Below are positions 1-20,039 of a stretch of DNA of 57,500 nucleotides, in pieces. Numbering within the stretch: the first letter of the stretch is position 1; each line of letters begins with the position of its first letter. Position numbers and translations under genes: made by a program. The stretch is from positions 262,934-320,433 of the forward strand of contig CAUYUJ010015017.1 in NCBI GenBank assembly GCA_963575745.1, given 5' to 3'. The stretch is from Prorocentrum cordatum. Lineage: Eukaryota > Sar > Dinophyceae > Prorocentrales > Prorocentraceae. The notes below the pieces were generated by a model, which ran no database searches, was not told the origin of the DNA, and saw only the letters and a list, made by a program, of their open reading frames with translations.

Positions 1-21
1 AATGGCGAAACACTTCCCGTC

Positions 22-125
22 ATGATTTTGGAGGAGGAGGAGGAGGAGGAGGAGGAGGAGGAGGGGGAGGAGGAGGAGGGGGAGGAGGAGGAGGAGGAGA
101 GAGGAGGAGGAGGAGGAGGAGAAAG
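22..125 (+). repeat. GGA/GAG trinucleotide purine tract
   Basis: Almost uninterrupted GGA repeats about 100 bp long. The open frames crossing it read as poly-Glu on one strand and poly-Pro/Leu on the other, as expected of a trinucleotide repeat and not of genes. The same purine tract recurs many times in the window. Confidence 0.9.
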
Positions 126-321
126 AGGTGTGATTGCTCGAGGGGGGTCGGAGATCCGTGCGGCTGTCGCGGATGTCGCGCTGGACAGCTCCTTATATTG
201 GCGGCGCCTCCGCCGCCGCCGCTCCCTCGGGCGCCGCCGCTCCCCATCGCTTCCTACGGGAGGGGGGGGGTCCAGGGCCGAGCCACGGGATCCGCGCGGG
301 CCCCGCGAAGGTTTCTGAATG

Positions 322-489
322 CTTAAGTCGGGCGTGTGCCTCTACAGGAGGAACATTCAAACATAGTCGACGTCAAAGAATAGTCTGGGGGCGATTCTTT
401 GAGTATGTTTGGCTATGTTTTTTTTGTTTACTGTGTTCTATTTCAGATTGTCCACAAACCCGCCTGTAGGAAGACATACCCGACCTAAG
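322..489. mobile_element. TIR element, family A copy 1 (MITE-like)
   Basis: A 168-bp non-coding block bounded by imperfect inverted repeats. The left end begins CTTAAGTCGGGCGTGTGCC and runs into CTCTACAGG; the right end is CCTGTAGGAAGACATACC followed by CGACCTAAG. About 20 of 27 end positions pair. Two further copies lie at 20501-20680 and 31631-31785; the internal stretch containing ATAGTCTGG is shared with the latter. There is no ORF of its own, so it would be non-autonomous. It ends about 15 bp before a CAG that could be the acceptor of the first visible kinase exon. A target duplication is not clear. Confidence 0.7.
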
Positions 490-526
490 TCTATGCTTGT
501 GCAGTTTTTTTGTTCCTCCGTCCATC

Positions 527-9706
<9,180 letters not shown>

Positions 9707-9784
9707 GGCCCCTGGCCCTTCAGGCCCGCACAGCCGACGGCGTGCTCTTCTCGCCATCCGCGGCTCCATCGGACCTCGGGGGGG

Positions 9785-9911
9785 TTCGATCATCCTCATC
9801 TTCATCACCATCATCGTCAGCACCTTCATCACCACCATCATCATCATCAGCATCATCATCAGCATCGTCGTCATCATCATCAGCAGCACCATCGTTTTAA
9901 TCATCATCATC

Positions 9912-9990
<79 letters not shown>

Positions 9991-10040
9991 GCATCATCAG
10001 CATCATCAGCATCATCAGCATTATCATCATCATTCCTTCT
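9785..10040 (+). repeat. (CAT)n microsatellite downstream of the kinase
   Basis: CATCAT repeats of about 250 bp. The open frames reading poly-Met and poly-Asp on the minus strand are artefacts. Confidence 0.94.
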
Positions 10041-10069
10041 GCTCCACACGCCCCAGTGGCAGGGTCCGC

Positions 10070-10510
10070 GTGCGCCCACCTCATTTTTGGCACTTTCCAT
10101 CACACGCTTCGTGGCCTGTAGGTAGCTCCACCGAACGAAGGCCCCAGTGGCAGCGCTCGCATGCGCCCACCTCGCCACTTCGGCAGGCACCTCACACGTT
10201 TCCACACGCTTCGCGGCCGCATAGGGACCTCCACCAAAGGCCCCAGTGGCAGCGCCCCCACGCGCCCACCCCACTCATCGTGCAGAGCCCTCACACGTTC
10301 TTCGGCCCGATAGGGAGCTCCACCGAAGGCCCCAGTGGCAGCGCCCGCATGCGCCCACCCAACCAATTTGGCAGGGCCCTCGCGCGCTTCGTGGCTCCAT
10401 AGGGAGCTCCACGGAAGGCCCCAGTGGCAGCGCCCACGTGCGCCCGCCCCACCACTTTCGCGGAGCCCTCGCGCGCCTCGTGGCTCCGTGGGGAGCTCTC
10501 GCGCCGCCGT
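10070..10510 (-). repeat. Tandem array B, ~90-bp unit, copy 1
   Basis: Units contain GAAGGCCCCAGTGGCAGCGC, CCGCATGCGCCCACC, TTCGTGGCC and TAGGGAGCTCCACC. The same unit in opposite orientation forms arrays at 21200-21370 and 36320-36860 (GGAGCTCCCCATGGGGCCAC). Confidence 0.88.
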
Positions 10511-10629
10511 GCGCCCAGCCCGCTGATCTGGCAGACCCGTCGCGCGCTGCGGGGCCCGCGCGCGCCCGCCCGCAGCACTCGGGCAGACCCCCCGGCACGC
10601 CCCGCGGGCTCCACGGGGAGCTCCGCCCG

Positions 10630-10960
10630 CGGGGGACCCTTCGTCCCTCGTGCGCCGACCTCGCCTCGCGTGGCTGCCACTGCGCAGCCGTCGCCACCTT
10701 CGTGCGGCGTTGGGTGCCCCAGCGGATCGACGTCCTGCGCCGATGCAGAGCAGGTCATCGCGGCTCCCCAGGGGGGGAGCCAGCTGCGCATTCATCGCCC
10801 CTGGTCGTGAGCCCCTGGGAGGTCCGGTGGAGTGGCGACATTGCACGCACTCGCGGACGCGTCGCCACTCGCGCACGTGTCGCCACTTCCGCGGGCTCCT
10901 GGGAGGAGGTTCAGCGAAGCGGGGACATATGCACACCCGGACTATAACGACGACGCCGAC
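10630..10960 (+). repeat. Diverged units of the 100-bp array
   Basis: Contains GGCTCCCCAGGGGGGGAGCC and TGGGAGGTCCGGTGGAGTGG followed by repeated GTCGCCACT...GCGCACG. They resemble the 6.9-8.7 kb unit but are strongly diverged. No gene is seen. Confidence 0.5.
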
Positions 10961-11024
10961 GCCAGCTCTGTGTTCCCAAAGGCTCGCGCCAGCGCAGGCG
11001 ACGACAACGACGACGATGGGGCTC

Positions 11025-11560
11025 AAGGTTCTAACGTCTAGAACGGCCGGTTCTAAAGGCTCTAAAGCTGAGAACCGTGGGCTCTAAGCTGTAGAAAAGT
11101 CGGTTCCACAGGTGTTCGGGGCTCTAAGCATAGAATCGTGGGCTCTGAAGTTAGATCGGTGGGTCTTCAGATTTAGAAACGTTGGGCGAAAATTTCTAAA
11201 GCTTAGATTCGTGGATTAAAACAATTAGAACCGACGGGTCTAAAGAGTCTAACTTCCAGACCCGCTTGTTCCAGTGGTTCTGAAGACTAGAACCGTGGGT
11301 CCTAAGCTGTACAACCGTCGTTTCTAAGAGTGTTCAAGACTCTAAGCTAAGACCCGTGGGCTCTAAGCTTTGAACTTCGGGTTCTAAGTTTTCGAACCGC
11401 GGCGTCGAAATAATCTAAAGCTCCGTGGGTTCTAAGCTTTCAAGCCGTGGCTTTGAAAGTCTTTGAAACTTCGAACCCTGGGTTCCAAGTTTCAAAACCG
11501 ACGGTTCTAAAAAGGTGCTCGAGGCTGTAAGATGTGGGTTCTAAGCATCAGAACCGTTGT
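11025..11560 (+). repeat. Degenerate AGAACCG/GGTTCTAA repeat field, left block
   Basis: Dozens of 20-30 bp imperfect repeats built on GGTTCTAAGC, TTAGAACCGTGGG and GGCTCTAAGC. GGTTCTAA and TTAGAACC are reverse complements, so the field is full of small palindromes. It resumes at 12490-13520. No ORF is credible. Confidence 0.85.
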
Positions 11561-11564
11561 GGAA

Positions 11565-12420
11565 AGCCGACTCCTCTGCATGGGGCCCCGCGCGATCCAT
11601 CGAGACACAAGCAACAAACCACTTCTCACTACAAAACGCGAGCTCGTGTCTCGATGGGCTCGCGCGGGGTCCCGCGAGTATCCTTCCGGACATAAGCTCG
11701 AATGATTGGGCAGGTAAAGGAAGTGGCTTGTGTCTCGATGGGCCCGGGATGCGTTCAGAACCGTCTAGTCATGAACATGTGGCAGGCCAACGGATGCTTG
11801 GAATTCATTATTTCGGGCTCGCGTTTCGATGGGCTGCTTGTGTCTCGATAGGCTCGCGCCAGACCCTGCAGGGCCTCCTGGGCCCTCGAGACACAAGCAG
11901 CAACGTCTAATTGCAAACTCGAGTTTGTGTCTCGATGGGCTCGCGCAGGATCCCGCACTGCCCCGCGCGAGGCCATCGAGCACAGGCAACAAAATCTAAC
12001 TGCGAACTCGAGCTTTGTCTCGACGTGCTCGAGCGGGATCGTGCGGGGCCCCGCGCGAGCACACCGAGACGCAAGCAACAACATCCAATTGCAAACCCAC
12101 GGCCCCGCGCGAGCCCACAGGGTCCGCGCGAGCCCATCGAGGCACAAACCACACATTGCAATTGCAACCTCGAGGTTGTGTCTCGATGGGCTCGTGCAGG
12201 ACCCCGCGGTGCCCCCGCGCGAGCCCATCGAGAAACAAGTAACACACCATTTCTAAATAGCTCGAGCTTGTGTCTCGGCGGGCTCGCGCGGTGTCCCCCG
12301 GGGTTCCGCCCGCGCGAGCCCATCGAGACAGGCGCAACAACATCTGACTGCAAACTCAGGATTGTGTCTCGATGGGCTGGCGTGGGGTCCCATGCAGACG
12401 CAATCAGCCTCGAACTGCAG
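11565..12420 (+). repeat. Palindromic tandem array, about 85-110 bp unit
   Basis: Eight or more units of TTGTGTCTCGATGGGCTCGC, GGGG/CCCC centre, then GCGCGAGCCCATCGAGACAC and AAGCAACAA. Each unit is an inverted repeat that could form a hairpin stem of about 20 bp. It is inserted between two halves of the AGAACCG repeat field. Decayed units continue at 13515-13560 and 13905-14360. Confidence 0.88.
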
Positions 12421-12489
12421 GCAACATATCAAAATAACAGATGCGTGGAAACGATGGTTCCACACATGCCGTGGCCCACCAGATGTCAA

Positions 12490-13520
12490 AAGCCGACGGT
12501 TCTAAACATCCCGTGAACCACGGGATGTTTAGAACCAATACCAGGCTTTAAGCTTAGAACCATGAGTGTCATTTGATTGAACCGACTGTTCTAAAGGTTC
12601 TAACCTGTATAACCGCCAGCTCTAAAGGCTATAAAGCTTAGAACAGTGGGTTCTATGCATCAGAAGCGTCGTTTATACAGGTGCTCGGGGCTCTGGGCTT
12701 CGAGTCGTGGGCTCGAATCTGAGAACCATGGGCCCAACCCTTACAGCCATGGGTCGTAAAGGTTCTAAAGCTTAGAACGTGGGTCCGATGCTCTAAACCC
12801 GTCGGTTACAATGGTTCTGAAGCTCAGAGCCGAGGGTTCTAGGCTGTAGAGCCGTCGGTTCTAAGTGTATTCGGGGTTCCAAGCTTATACCCGTGGGCTC
12901 TAAGCTGAGTGAACCGTGGGTTTGACGTTTTCGAACCGAGCTTAGAACGTTTGGTGCTAAGCTTTAGGGGCGACTTGTCTAAAGGTTCTAACCTTTAAAG
13001 CCATGGTTTCGAAAGGTACTGGAGCTTAGAACCGTGGGTCCTCAGTTGTAGAACAATCAGTTCAACAGGTGTTTGGGGTTCTAAGCTCAGACCTGTGGGT
13101 TACAAGCTTAGAACCGCAGGTTAAAAGTTTTAGAGTTGGGAGTTCTCGGAGCTTCTAAAGCTTATGCGGCGGGCTCTACGTTCAGGACCGGCGATTCTAA
13201 GTACAGCCGTGGGTTCTAGAGGTTCTAATTCTTAGAATTGTGGTTTATGAATTTTTGAACCGCCAGTTCTACAGGTGCTCCGGGTCTAAGCTCAGAAACG
13301 TAGGTTCTGAGCTGAGAATTGCGGGTTCTATCTTAACTTTAGAACCGACGGTTCTACAGCCTCTACCCTTCAGAGCCATGGGTTCTGAAGGTATGAAAGC
13401 CCAGGACAGTAGGTTCGCACCGACGGTTCTAAAGGTGTACGGGGCTCTCCAAGCATAGAACCGTGGGTTCTCTAAGCATAGACAGTGGGCTCTCAATGTT
13501 CTATATCTTAGAACCGTGGT
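12490..13520 (+). repeat. Degenerate AGAACCG/GGTTCTAA repeat field, right block
   Basis: Continuation of the 11025-11560 repeats, with TAGAACCGTGGGTTCTAAGC-like units at irregular spacing. No gene is seen. Confidence 0.85.
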
Positions 13521-13574
13521 CGTGTCTCAATGGGCTCGCCCATGCGCCTGGCGGGCGGGTGAGCCCGTAGAAGG

Positions 13575-13760
13575 GGGGCGGCGACGACGCCGACGCCGAC
13601 GACCACCACCACCACCACCACCACCACCACCACCACCACCACCACCACCACCACCACGTCGACGACGCCGACGCTGACGCTGAACGCTGCAATTGCCGTT
13701 GCCGCCGCCGCCGACGACGACGACGCCGACGACGACGACGACGACGATGACCGCGTCGAT
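13575..13760 (+). repeat. (CAC)n and (GAC)n microsatellites
   Basis: CCACCA tract at about 13600-13660 and GACGAC tract at about 13690-13750. Confidence 0.93.
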
Positions 13761-13904
13761 GTCGTCGCGATCTGGAAATTTGCGCTTGGAGAGTATGGTA
13801 AGACGTTTCGCGCATTCCCCACGCGAAATGGCCGTGACTTAAAGATGCTGTAAACCTTCTCGCGCGCTTCTCGCGCGAACCAGAGTTCCTGCGTTTACAG
13901 GTTA

Positions 13905-14360
13905 GTGCGTGTATTTCGATGGGGCCCCTCGCCCGCTGGGCGCATGGGCGAGCCCGTCGGGACACCAGCAACCCCTTCTCACTGCCCAGTCGCTGGAGCT
14001 TGCAGTTCGGAGTTGTTGCCTATCTCTCGATCAGCTCGCGCGGGGCCCTGCGGGGTCCTGACAGAGCCCATCGAGGCACAGGCTCGAGCTTGCAGTTGGA
14101 GTCAGAGGTCGTTGCTCGGGTCTCGAGCGATCGGTTTCCAATCGTGCCGCGACCTGCCATACCCTGAGGACCGACGGTTCTGGACGCGTCCGGGGCCCAT
14201 CGGGGCGCAAGGCAGCAGGTTGCTATCAGAAGTGTTTTGCTGCCCGTGCTTCGATGCGCGTCGCGCGGGGGGCTCGCGGCCGTCGGGAGCGGGTGCTGCG
14301 TGTGCCTCGATGGGCTCGCGCCGGGCCCCGCACGAGCCCGTCGAGATACAAGCAATAACG
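13905..14360 (+). repeat. Diverged units of the palindromic array
   Basis: Segments such as TCGATGGGGCCCCTCGCCC, GAGCCCATCGAGGCACAG and CGAGCCCGTCGAGATACAAG match the 11.6-12.4 kb unit. A 347-codon open frame crosses the region but reads through the repeats. Confidence 0.65.
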
Positions 14361-14669
14361 TTGAGACTACGATGCTTGTTTTGCCATGACAGCATTTTTG
14401 CAGCAGCGCTGCTGATCCTGTCACCCTCTAGCCCATGGAATGTATGCAGAAAGACCCATAGAAGTATGGCCACACCAATCGGTATAGTCTGCTCGACCCC
14501 CAGAAGTGTCGGCAAACGAGTTGAGCTTTCAGGGCCGCGCCGCAGAACAAAAAATAGGGCGAGGGGGAAAATGAGGAAGCACGATGCGGAACAATATCCA
14601 CAACATGCGGCGGAACAAGAATTGGCATTAAGGAGCCAGGCCATGGTGGAAACGGACTTGATTCCCCTA

Positions 14670-14945
14670 GGCGTCGACGCCGGCCCAGCGATGGCGACGT
14701 TTGCCAAGCTCCCAGGAGTTGGCGAAAGTGCCGACGTTCGCGCACGTGGCAGTCCCCCAAGGAGCGCTGAGGTCTACTTAGTCTGGATGTGTGTGTGTGT
14801 GTCCCCATTCCGCTTGACCTCTGATGACCCCGCGAGTGTCGCGATTGTTGCGCAGGTGGCAGCCCCCAGGGAGCCAATGAGTCTAGTCCATATGAGCGTA
14901 TGTCCCCGCTCCGGTAGACCTCCTGGAGCTCACGCAAGGGACGAT
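14670..14945 (+). repeat. Diverged units of the 100-bp array
   Basis: Two to three decayed units, with GCGCAGGTGGCAGCCCCCAG and TGTGTGTGTGTGTCCCC. Related to 6940-8660. The preceding stretch 14360-14670 shows nothing recognisable. Confidence 0.55.
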
Positions 14946-14995
14946 TAGCGCGCAGCTGTCAAGCCCTACAGACGGTTAGGGACTGTTGGTACAAA

Positions 14996-15655
14996 TTGAG
15001 TGAGCCTGCGTACGCATGTTTCCACGCACGTTTGCGCCTGCGCGGTCCTACGATCCAGCGGGCGGGGCGGCAGGGGCGCTCGGGCCGCTGGCGTTTTGTC
15101 TCAAGCAGCTTCCCCGGGATGCGCCAGCTTACCCAGAGGTCGTTCCTCTTGACACCGCCTCTGACCATGCCTCCTCCTGGGCAGCAGGGGCGGTCTTGCC
15201 ACAGACTTCGTCGGCGGGGGCTGCTGATTCGCGATCGCGGCCTTGCCTCAAGGCTGGGTGGAAGGAGAAGCGATGGCAACGCCACCAGGGAGGCTCCTTC
15301 CAGAGAGGTCCACGATGCCTCCCCGAGCTGGAGACGGGGAGTGCCTCGAGCGAAAGGCGACGCCAACGCCGCCGCGGAGGCGCCCCCACTGACTGGTCGA
15401 GTTGCTGTTCCCTGGTGGCGTCGGCGTCGGTTCCCTTGTTCCGACAAGGCGAAGGCTGCGGCGAAGGCTGCGGCGAAGGCGTCGGCAGAGAAGAACTCGA
15501 GGCGCCAGGTGCGCAGGGAGGCGTGTAAAAGCTTGAGCGGCCTTGCTCGCAAACTGCACGTGTCCATGTCCAATCTGGTCGATGCCAAGAACGCTGCTGC
15601 CTCAGAGGTCGAAGACTTGGTCAAACTCGTGGATCAGCGCGCAGACGGACGCTGA
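14996..15655 (+). pseudogene. Unidentified coding-like remnant
   Basis: An open frame whose C-terminal part, after an Ala/Lys-rich KAKAAAKAAAKASAEK segment, is helical and non-repetitive (SGLARKLHVSMSNLVDAKNA, then ASEVEDLVKLV). Codon use is plausible for the window, but I do not recognise a family. It may be one piece of a broken gene or transposon together with 15790-16605. Whether it is expressed cannot be told. Confidence 0.3.
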
Positions 15656-15789
15656 CGGAACGACGCCGCGGTCGGCCGCGCGCACCTCCCTCGCCAACGG
15701 TGGCGTCTTCAGGACCCCGCTGTTGGATCCAGATGACGCGCTGCCTGCCGAGGTCGCGGGCCATCGCATTATGAAACCTCCACGCAGAC

Positions 15790-16170
15790 AGTGGCGCAGC
15801 TGACAGATATTTGCGCGGCTACTGGTTGCGGACAGACGGCGTCGGGGCGCACGCAGAGAACTTGGGCCCGCTCGTGTTTCCGACCGCCCAGAATCGACGT
15901 CTGGGTGTCCAAGACGAGCGCAGTCTCCCCGTGCACGGCAGCGACCCGCGGCTTGTGGCACGTCCGGGTGCGCAAGAGCGGGGCCGCAGGCAACTTGGCT
16001 ACATAATCTCTACCAGGACAGGAAGCCCACGTACGAAAGGTACATGGAGCTTTCCGCCAAGGACTTCCCACGGGAGCATTCCGTCGCCCTCCGCGACGCG
16101 AAAGTTTTGGCGGTAGGAAACCTGGTCTCCAGCGAACTCGCTTTGCCCGAGACTGGCAACAACTATTAGC
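15790..16170 (+). pseudogene. Broken coding remnant, frames shifted
   Basis: Protein-like segments in different frames follow one another. One, ending at the TAG of 16167-16169, reads RKPTYERYMELSAKDFPREH and then VALRDAKVLAVGNLVSSELA. This composition is unlike the surrounding repeat translations and suggests a decayed gene with at least one frameshift. No family recognised. Confidence 0.35.
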
Positions 16171-16191
16171 AGCCGCGCGTCTTCCTAGAAT

Positions 16192-16605
16192 GTGCCCAAT
16201 TTGTTGATAAGTTTCGCGCAGCGAAGTGGCGGCGGCCAGCGCTGCTCATTGTTGGCGCGACGGACCGGGGGGGCGCATGCTCGCTGCAACCGTCTTCGAG
16301 CAGGTCGGCGACGCAGTGGGCCTCCCGGGCGCTGGCTTCGCCGAGTCACCGTGGAAGACGACGAGCACATTGACTCCTCGGATCTTGATCCCAAGAAACA
16401 CGCTGGCACGTCGAGAGATGGCGCGTCCGATGTCATGTCGTTGCAGCACAGCGGGGCGGCGCGGCAGGGGCGGCCCAAACACTTGAAGGGCGCTAGGTCG
16501 ACATCCAAGAAATCGCCGCGCCCCTGTGCACTGCGCCAGAGGGCCGTCGCAATCACGATGGACTTGTCAGCCGAGAACCTGCGTCTCCTGAGCGCCGACC
16601 ATTGA
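16192..16605 (+). pseudogene. Unidentified open frame, possible gene remnant
   Basis: A 137-codon frame with a hydrophilic central segment VTVEDDEHIDSSDLDPKKHA. No motif recognised. Open frames continue in other phases to about 17075 without conserved motifs, and are GC-rich and Arg/Ala-heavy. Confidence 0.25.
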
Positions 16606-17403
16606 CTGAAGGACCCGACGCCCTCGCAAACGATCTGCGCCCGTCGACGTTCGCGTCCCGGAAGGCGTTGGCGGCGAGAGATCGCTTTCTCGGATGCCGA
16701 GCCCAGGCGCGACGGGGAAGTGCAGATGACTTGCGCATCGCTGCCGGCCCGAGCCTGCGCGCGAGGTCTGCGCTGCGCGCTGGCCGCCTGCCCGTGGCGC
16801 TGCGAAAAGTAGTGCTCTGGCGTCTCGCGCATTTCCGCTTCGCGGTTCCCGCCCGCCTGCCCCGCGCCCTTCGAGTGCCCCGCGAGGCCGCCCCGGGGCC
16901 TCCGACGTCAGAGGAATTCCCGGGCGGCCGCGGGGCGTCCCCGGAAACGCCAGGTAGCCGCAGGGAACTTTTGGAATCCGCGCAAACCCGCGGCGATTGG
17001 GGCCGAGGACGGCCCGGGCGGCTCGGCCCCGACGAAGGCGCGCCCGCGCGTTTGCGTACAGCTGCAGGATTTTAGCCTTGCGTTCTTTTTTCAAATAAAA
17101 TCCGCCGAGGGCGCGCCGAGATCTTTCGCGGGGCCTTTAGCTACTCGGGATCACCGACGCCGCGGCCTCAGGGGCAAGGACAGGCTCAAGGCCCCCGCGG
17201 GGGCCCGCGCGCGCCCTCGACGGATGTCGCCCCGGAGAGAGTCCGATCGACTCAATGGGAGCAAGCCCCTGCAAGGGGCGGAGTGAGTCAGAGCGGCTCC
17301 GCGCAAGCGAGCCCCGCGCGCAGGGCGAGGGCGGGCTGTGTCTGAACGCGCGCGAGCATGCATGCGCGTGGGCCGCATGCGACAGTTTAGAGCGTTTTTG
17401 TTT

Positions 17404-17456
17404 TGTTTGTTTGTGTGTGTGTGTGTGTGTGCGTGGTGTGGGGGGGGGGGGGGGGC
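17404..17456 (+). repeat. (GT)n tract followed by a poly-G run
   Basis: TTTGTGTGTGTGTGTGTGTG followed by about 16 consecutive G. A simple repeat. Confidence 0.9.
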
Positions 17457-17694
17457 GCTTGGAAATGATATTGATTTGATGCGCGTTGGGATGCAAGTTT
17501 GGGCGTGAATATTTGGACACGCGTTCGGCAGTGAGGTGCAGAGGAGGAACGAAGCCCTTCTCTCCGAGTGCAGCTATATTCGCCCCCAGGGAAAGACCTT
17601 CTAAATGCGGCGAACGAGCGATCTCCTGCCCGGGAGTCAGCGTGCTAGCAGCTCCCAGCGAAGATGTTTGAGCGCGTGTCGATCTGGGAGCTGA

Positions 17695-17890
17695 TAAGGC
17701 CGAAAGCGCGATGTTCCGCGCGTCTTATGGCTCAAGGCACTTGTGGCTCGAGGCTGGTCGTCGCATGTTCTTCTGCCGATTCAGAGGCGTGGTCGATTCT
17801 CTGGGCCGCGCGCCGAAACGCGAGCTACTTCGCACGCTCTGGCTGGATGCGAAGTCCGGGGCGCTGCCGGCGCGCGAGCTTGGGCGTTGA
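17695..17890 (+). pseudogene. Short unidentified coding-like segment
   Basis: A frame of about 65 codons ending at TGA 17888-17890 reads MFRASYGSRHLWLEAGRR then MFFCRFRGVVDSLGRAPKRE and LLRTLWLDAKSGALPARELG. It looks like globular protein and is too short to be noticed by length. It lies upstream of the transposase remnant and could belong to it or to another broken gene. Family unknown. Confidence 0.3.
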
Positions 17891-17999
17891 GAGAGGCGTG
17901 GAAGTCAACGACGAGGCCGAAGATGGCGCGCTGACGCGCATTGCTTGAAAGTTGACTAATCCGGACGGGTAGGCGCATCAATCGGATGTCGGGAAGAAG

Positions 18000-19018
18000 T
18001 TCTTCGACAAAATTAACGCAAAGCGGGCTGCGGGCCCTGGCTGCGCCGACAGGGGCCAAGAGGGCAACACTTGCTATGGCTTTGAAAAAGAAGGGGGTCG
18101 AACCGACCTACGGAAAGGGCCATGGCATCGCGCCCCAAAGCAGCAGTGAGTCCCGCGACCCAGCAGCCCTGCAGCAAGTTCACAATCTATTCCGTTCTCC
18201 CAGAGGAGCACCACGACGCAAACCCGCGCTTGCCGCGGGAGCACAAGCACAGGCGTTCCAAGGCAGCGCTGTCGACTGAGATGCGAAAGAAGCGGGTGGA
18301 GTTCGCAAATGCGGTTCGTGGGTGGGGGCACAACAACGCGTGGTATTACAATCATCTGGCGCGGGCGGACCTCAGCAGATCCATCGCGCCCACCAGCGAG
18401 AATGAAGCTAACGAGATGGCCCCGGCCAGGAAAGTGAAAGGGGCGGCGGGGCCCTGGCATCCTTGTGAGCTTGCAGCCGAATTCTTGGGGCGCGCTGCGC
18501 ATCGGGTGCTTCCCGCTGTTGTGCAGGACAAAGTTGCGCGTGGATTGTTTCGATGGCAGCTTTCCTGGCGAGACGCCGCAGGGGGCGTCGTGTCTCGATG
18601 TGAATGCGAGGGCTGCGCTGAACGTTCGTTTCCAGACCTCGGCGTCGAAGCCTGACGCGCTGTTCGCAGACCAGGGGCGAGGGTTTTACATTACGAACAG
18701 CCGTGCTATCACGCGAGAGTACAAGGGTGCACTTGCGCAGAATGGCTCGACAGCAATCATGGGCGACCACGCTGTCCTGCAGCCAGGGGCCTGCAGGACG
18801 CCCGACTGCGCGAGACGGCTGCGTCGTGGCAGCGACGCAGGTTGTCGCGGAGCACGCCAGCGAAGTGCCGGCAGTAGTCTCGGGGGTAGCACGCGCGGCG
18901 ACTGAAGCGCGGCTTCGAGAAGGCGCACAGAGAGTGCGTCGTGAGTGGTCCCTGCAAAGGGCTGCCGAAGCGCATGAAGCTGCCTGGCGACACGGGCGGC
19001 GACCGTTTGAAGCCGTAG
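18000..19018 (+). pseudogene. DDE transposase pseudogene (dinoflagellate Tc1-like family)
   Basis: Three successive frames carry one protein. The frame at about 18122-18450 gives MRKKRVEFANAVRGWGHNN and NEANEMAPARKV. The next frame (18465-18790) gives FDGSFPGETPQGASCLDV, ALFADQGRGFYITN, ITREYKGALAQNG and GDHAVLQPG. The third (18806-19018) gives LRETAASWQRRRL, then two in-frame stops, ARRLKRGFEKAHRE, VSGPCKGLPKR and GDRLKP before TAG. The order matches a DDE transposase type I know from dinoflagellate genomes, in which the F-x-D-x-G block holds a catalytic Asp. At least two frameshifts and two stops make it dead. Terminal repeats were not found. Confidence 0.7.
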
Positions 19019-19114
19019 CTGCCGCGACGTTTGCCAGGAGGGCGACGTCGCAGCCCGGCCGCGACATGGGCCGAGCGTAGAAAGAAGAAAAGAGCGGAGA
19101 GCACAGGTCAGAGG

Positions 19115-19210
19115 ATCGCGCAGCGGCGGGCGCCGGCGGCGGCTGCGGGCGGGCGGCGGCGGCGGGCGGCGGCGGCGAACGTCGGGCGGCGGCGGCGGGC
19201 GGCGGGCGTC
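19115..19210 (+). repeat. (GGC)n GC-rich repeat
   Basis: GCGGCGGGCGGCGGC repeats next to the transposase remnant. Confidence 0.85.
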
Positions 19211-19219
19211 GGCGGGGCG

Positions 19220-19555
19220 CAAGAGCGCTGGGTAAATCTTGAGAAGCCCTCCCACCCCAGAGCTGAGTAAATTGCAGGAAGCCTCCACCCCAAAGGTGAG
19301 TAGTTTTTTGGAAGCACCCCCGCCGTAGAGCTGAGCAAATCTCTAGAAGCCCCCCCGCCCCACCCCTGAGCTGAATAGATGTTTAGAGGCCCCCCCCACC
19401 CCATGGCTGAGTAGATTTTTAGCAGCACCCTACCAACCCAAGAGCTGAGTGAATTTCTAGAAGGGGGGGGCCCCCCCCCCAAACGCTCGGCAAATCATGA
19501 GAAGCCCCCCCCCCCCCAGCGCTCGGTCAATCTCTAGGAGACCCCATCCCCTGGT
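19220..19555 (+). repeat. Tandem array, about 50-bp unit
   Basis: About seven units of AGAGCTGAGTAAATTTCTAG followed by AAGCCCCCCCACCCC. The C-runs vary in length. The next stretch, 19560-20040, shows no recognisable gene apart from a trace of the 100-bp unit at its end. Confidence 0.88.
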
Positions 19556-20039
19556 CGCCCCCCTCCCCCCGATGCCTTCTCCGTCGCGCGGGCCCCGGGA
19601 TTATTCCTTGGCCTTGCTTAATATTCTATATGGGTAGAGCGGTCGGATTGGATTCCCTCCTAACACATTAGTTTCTCAGCAGTCCCGAAGGTCGGATCCC
19701 GTAAAATCACATTGAATCCGCAGTGGATCCCCAGCGGATCCCCGCCCGGGTCCCCAGGCCCGGGTGCCCGCGCCATGGGACAGAACCCTGGCCTTTCGTT
19801 GTATGCAATGTCCTTGGGGTGCCCTACGCTTGCTCTCGTGGGGCCGAGGCTGCGCGTCTTGCTCGAACGCTGCCGACGACGCTCTTCTTCTGGGCCTCGT
19901 CGGCCGATTTTAGACTTCGCACCAAGTTGCCTAACCGCGTGCAGGAAACCGTGAGAATTACTCTGCATTGGCGCGAGACTTCACTCCGCTGGGCCAGCCA
20001 ATATCACACGAAGAAAAGAGCGACAGTTGCGCAGTGGCC

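Noticed and set aside
11018-11035. GGGGCTCAAGG as an SL trace
   Set aside because: Only the terminal GCTCAAG is shared.
13905-14948. A 347-codon plus-strand open frame
   Set aside because: It crosses decayed palindromic and 100-bp repeat units and shows no protein motif.
17713-17734. SL-like sequence ending TATGGCTCAAG upstream of the transposase remnant
   Set aside because: Only about 15 of 22 matches, with the CCATTTT core missing; not enough to call.
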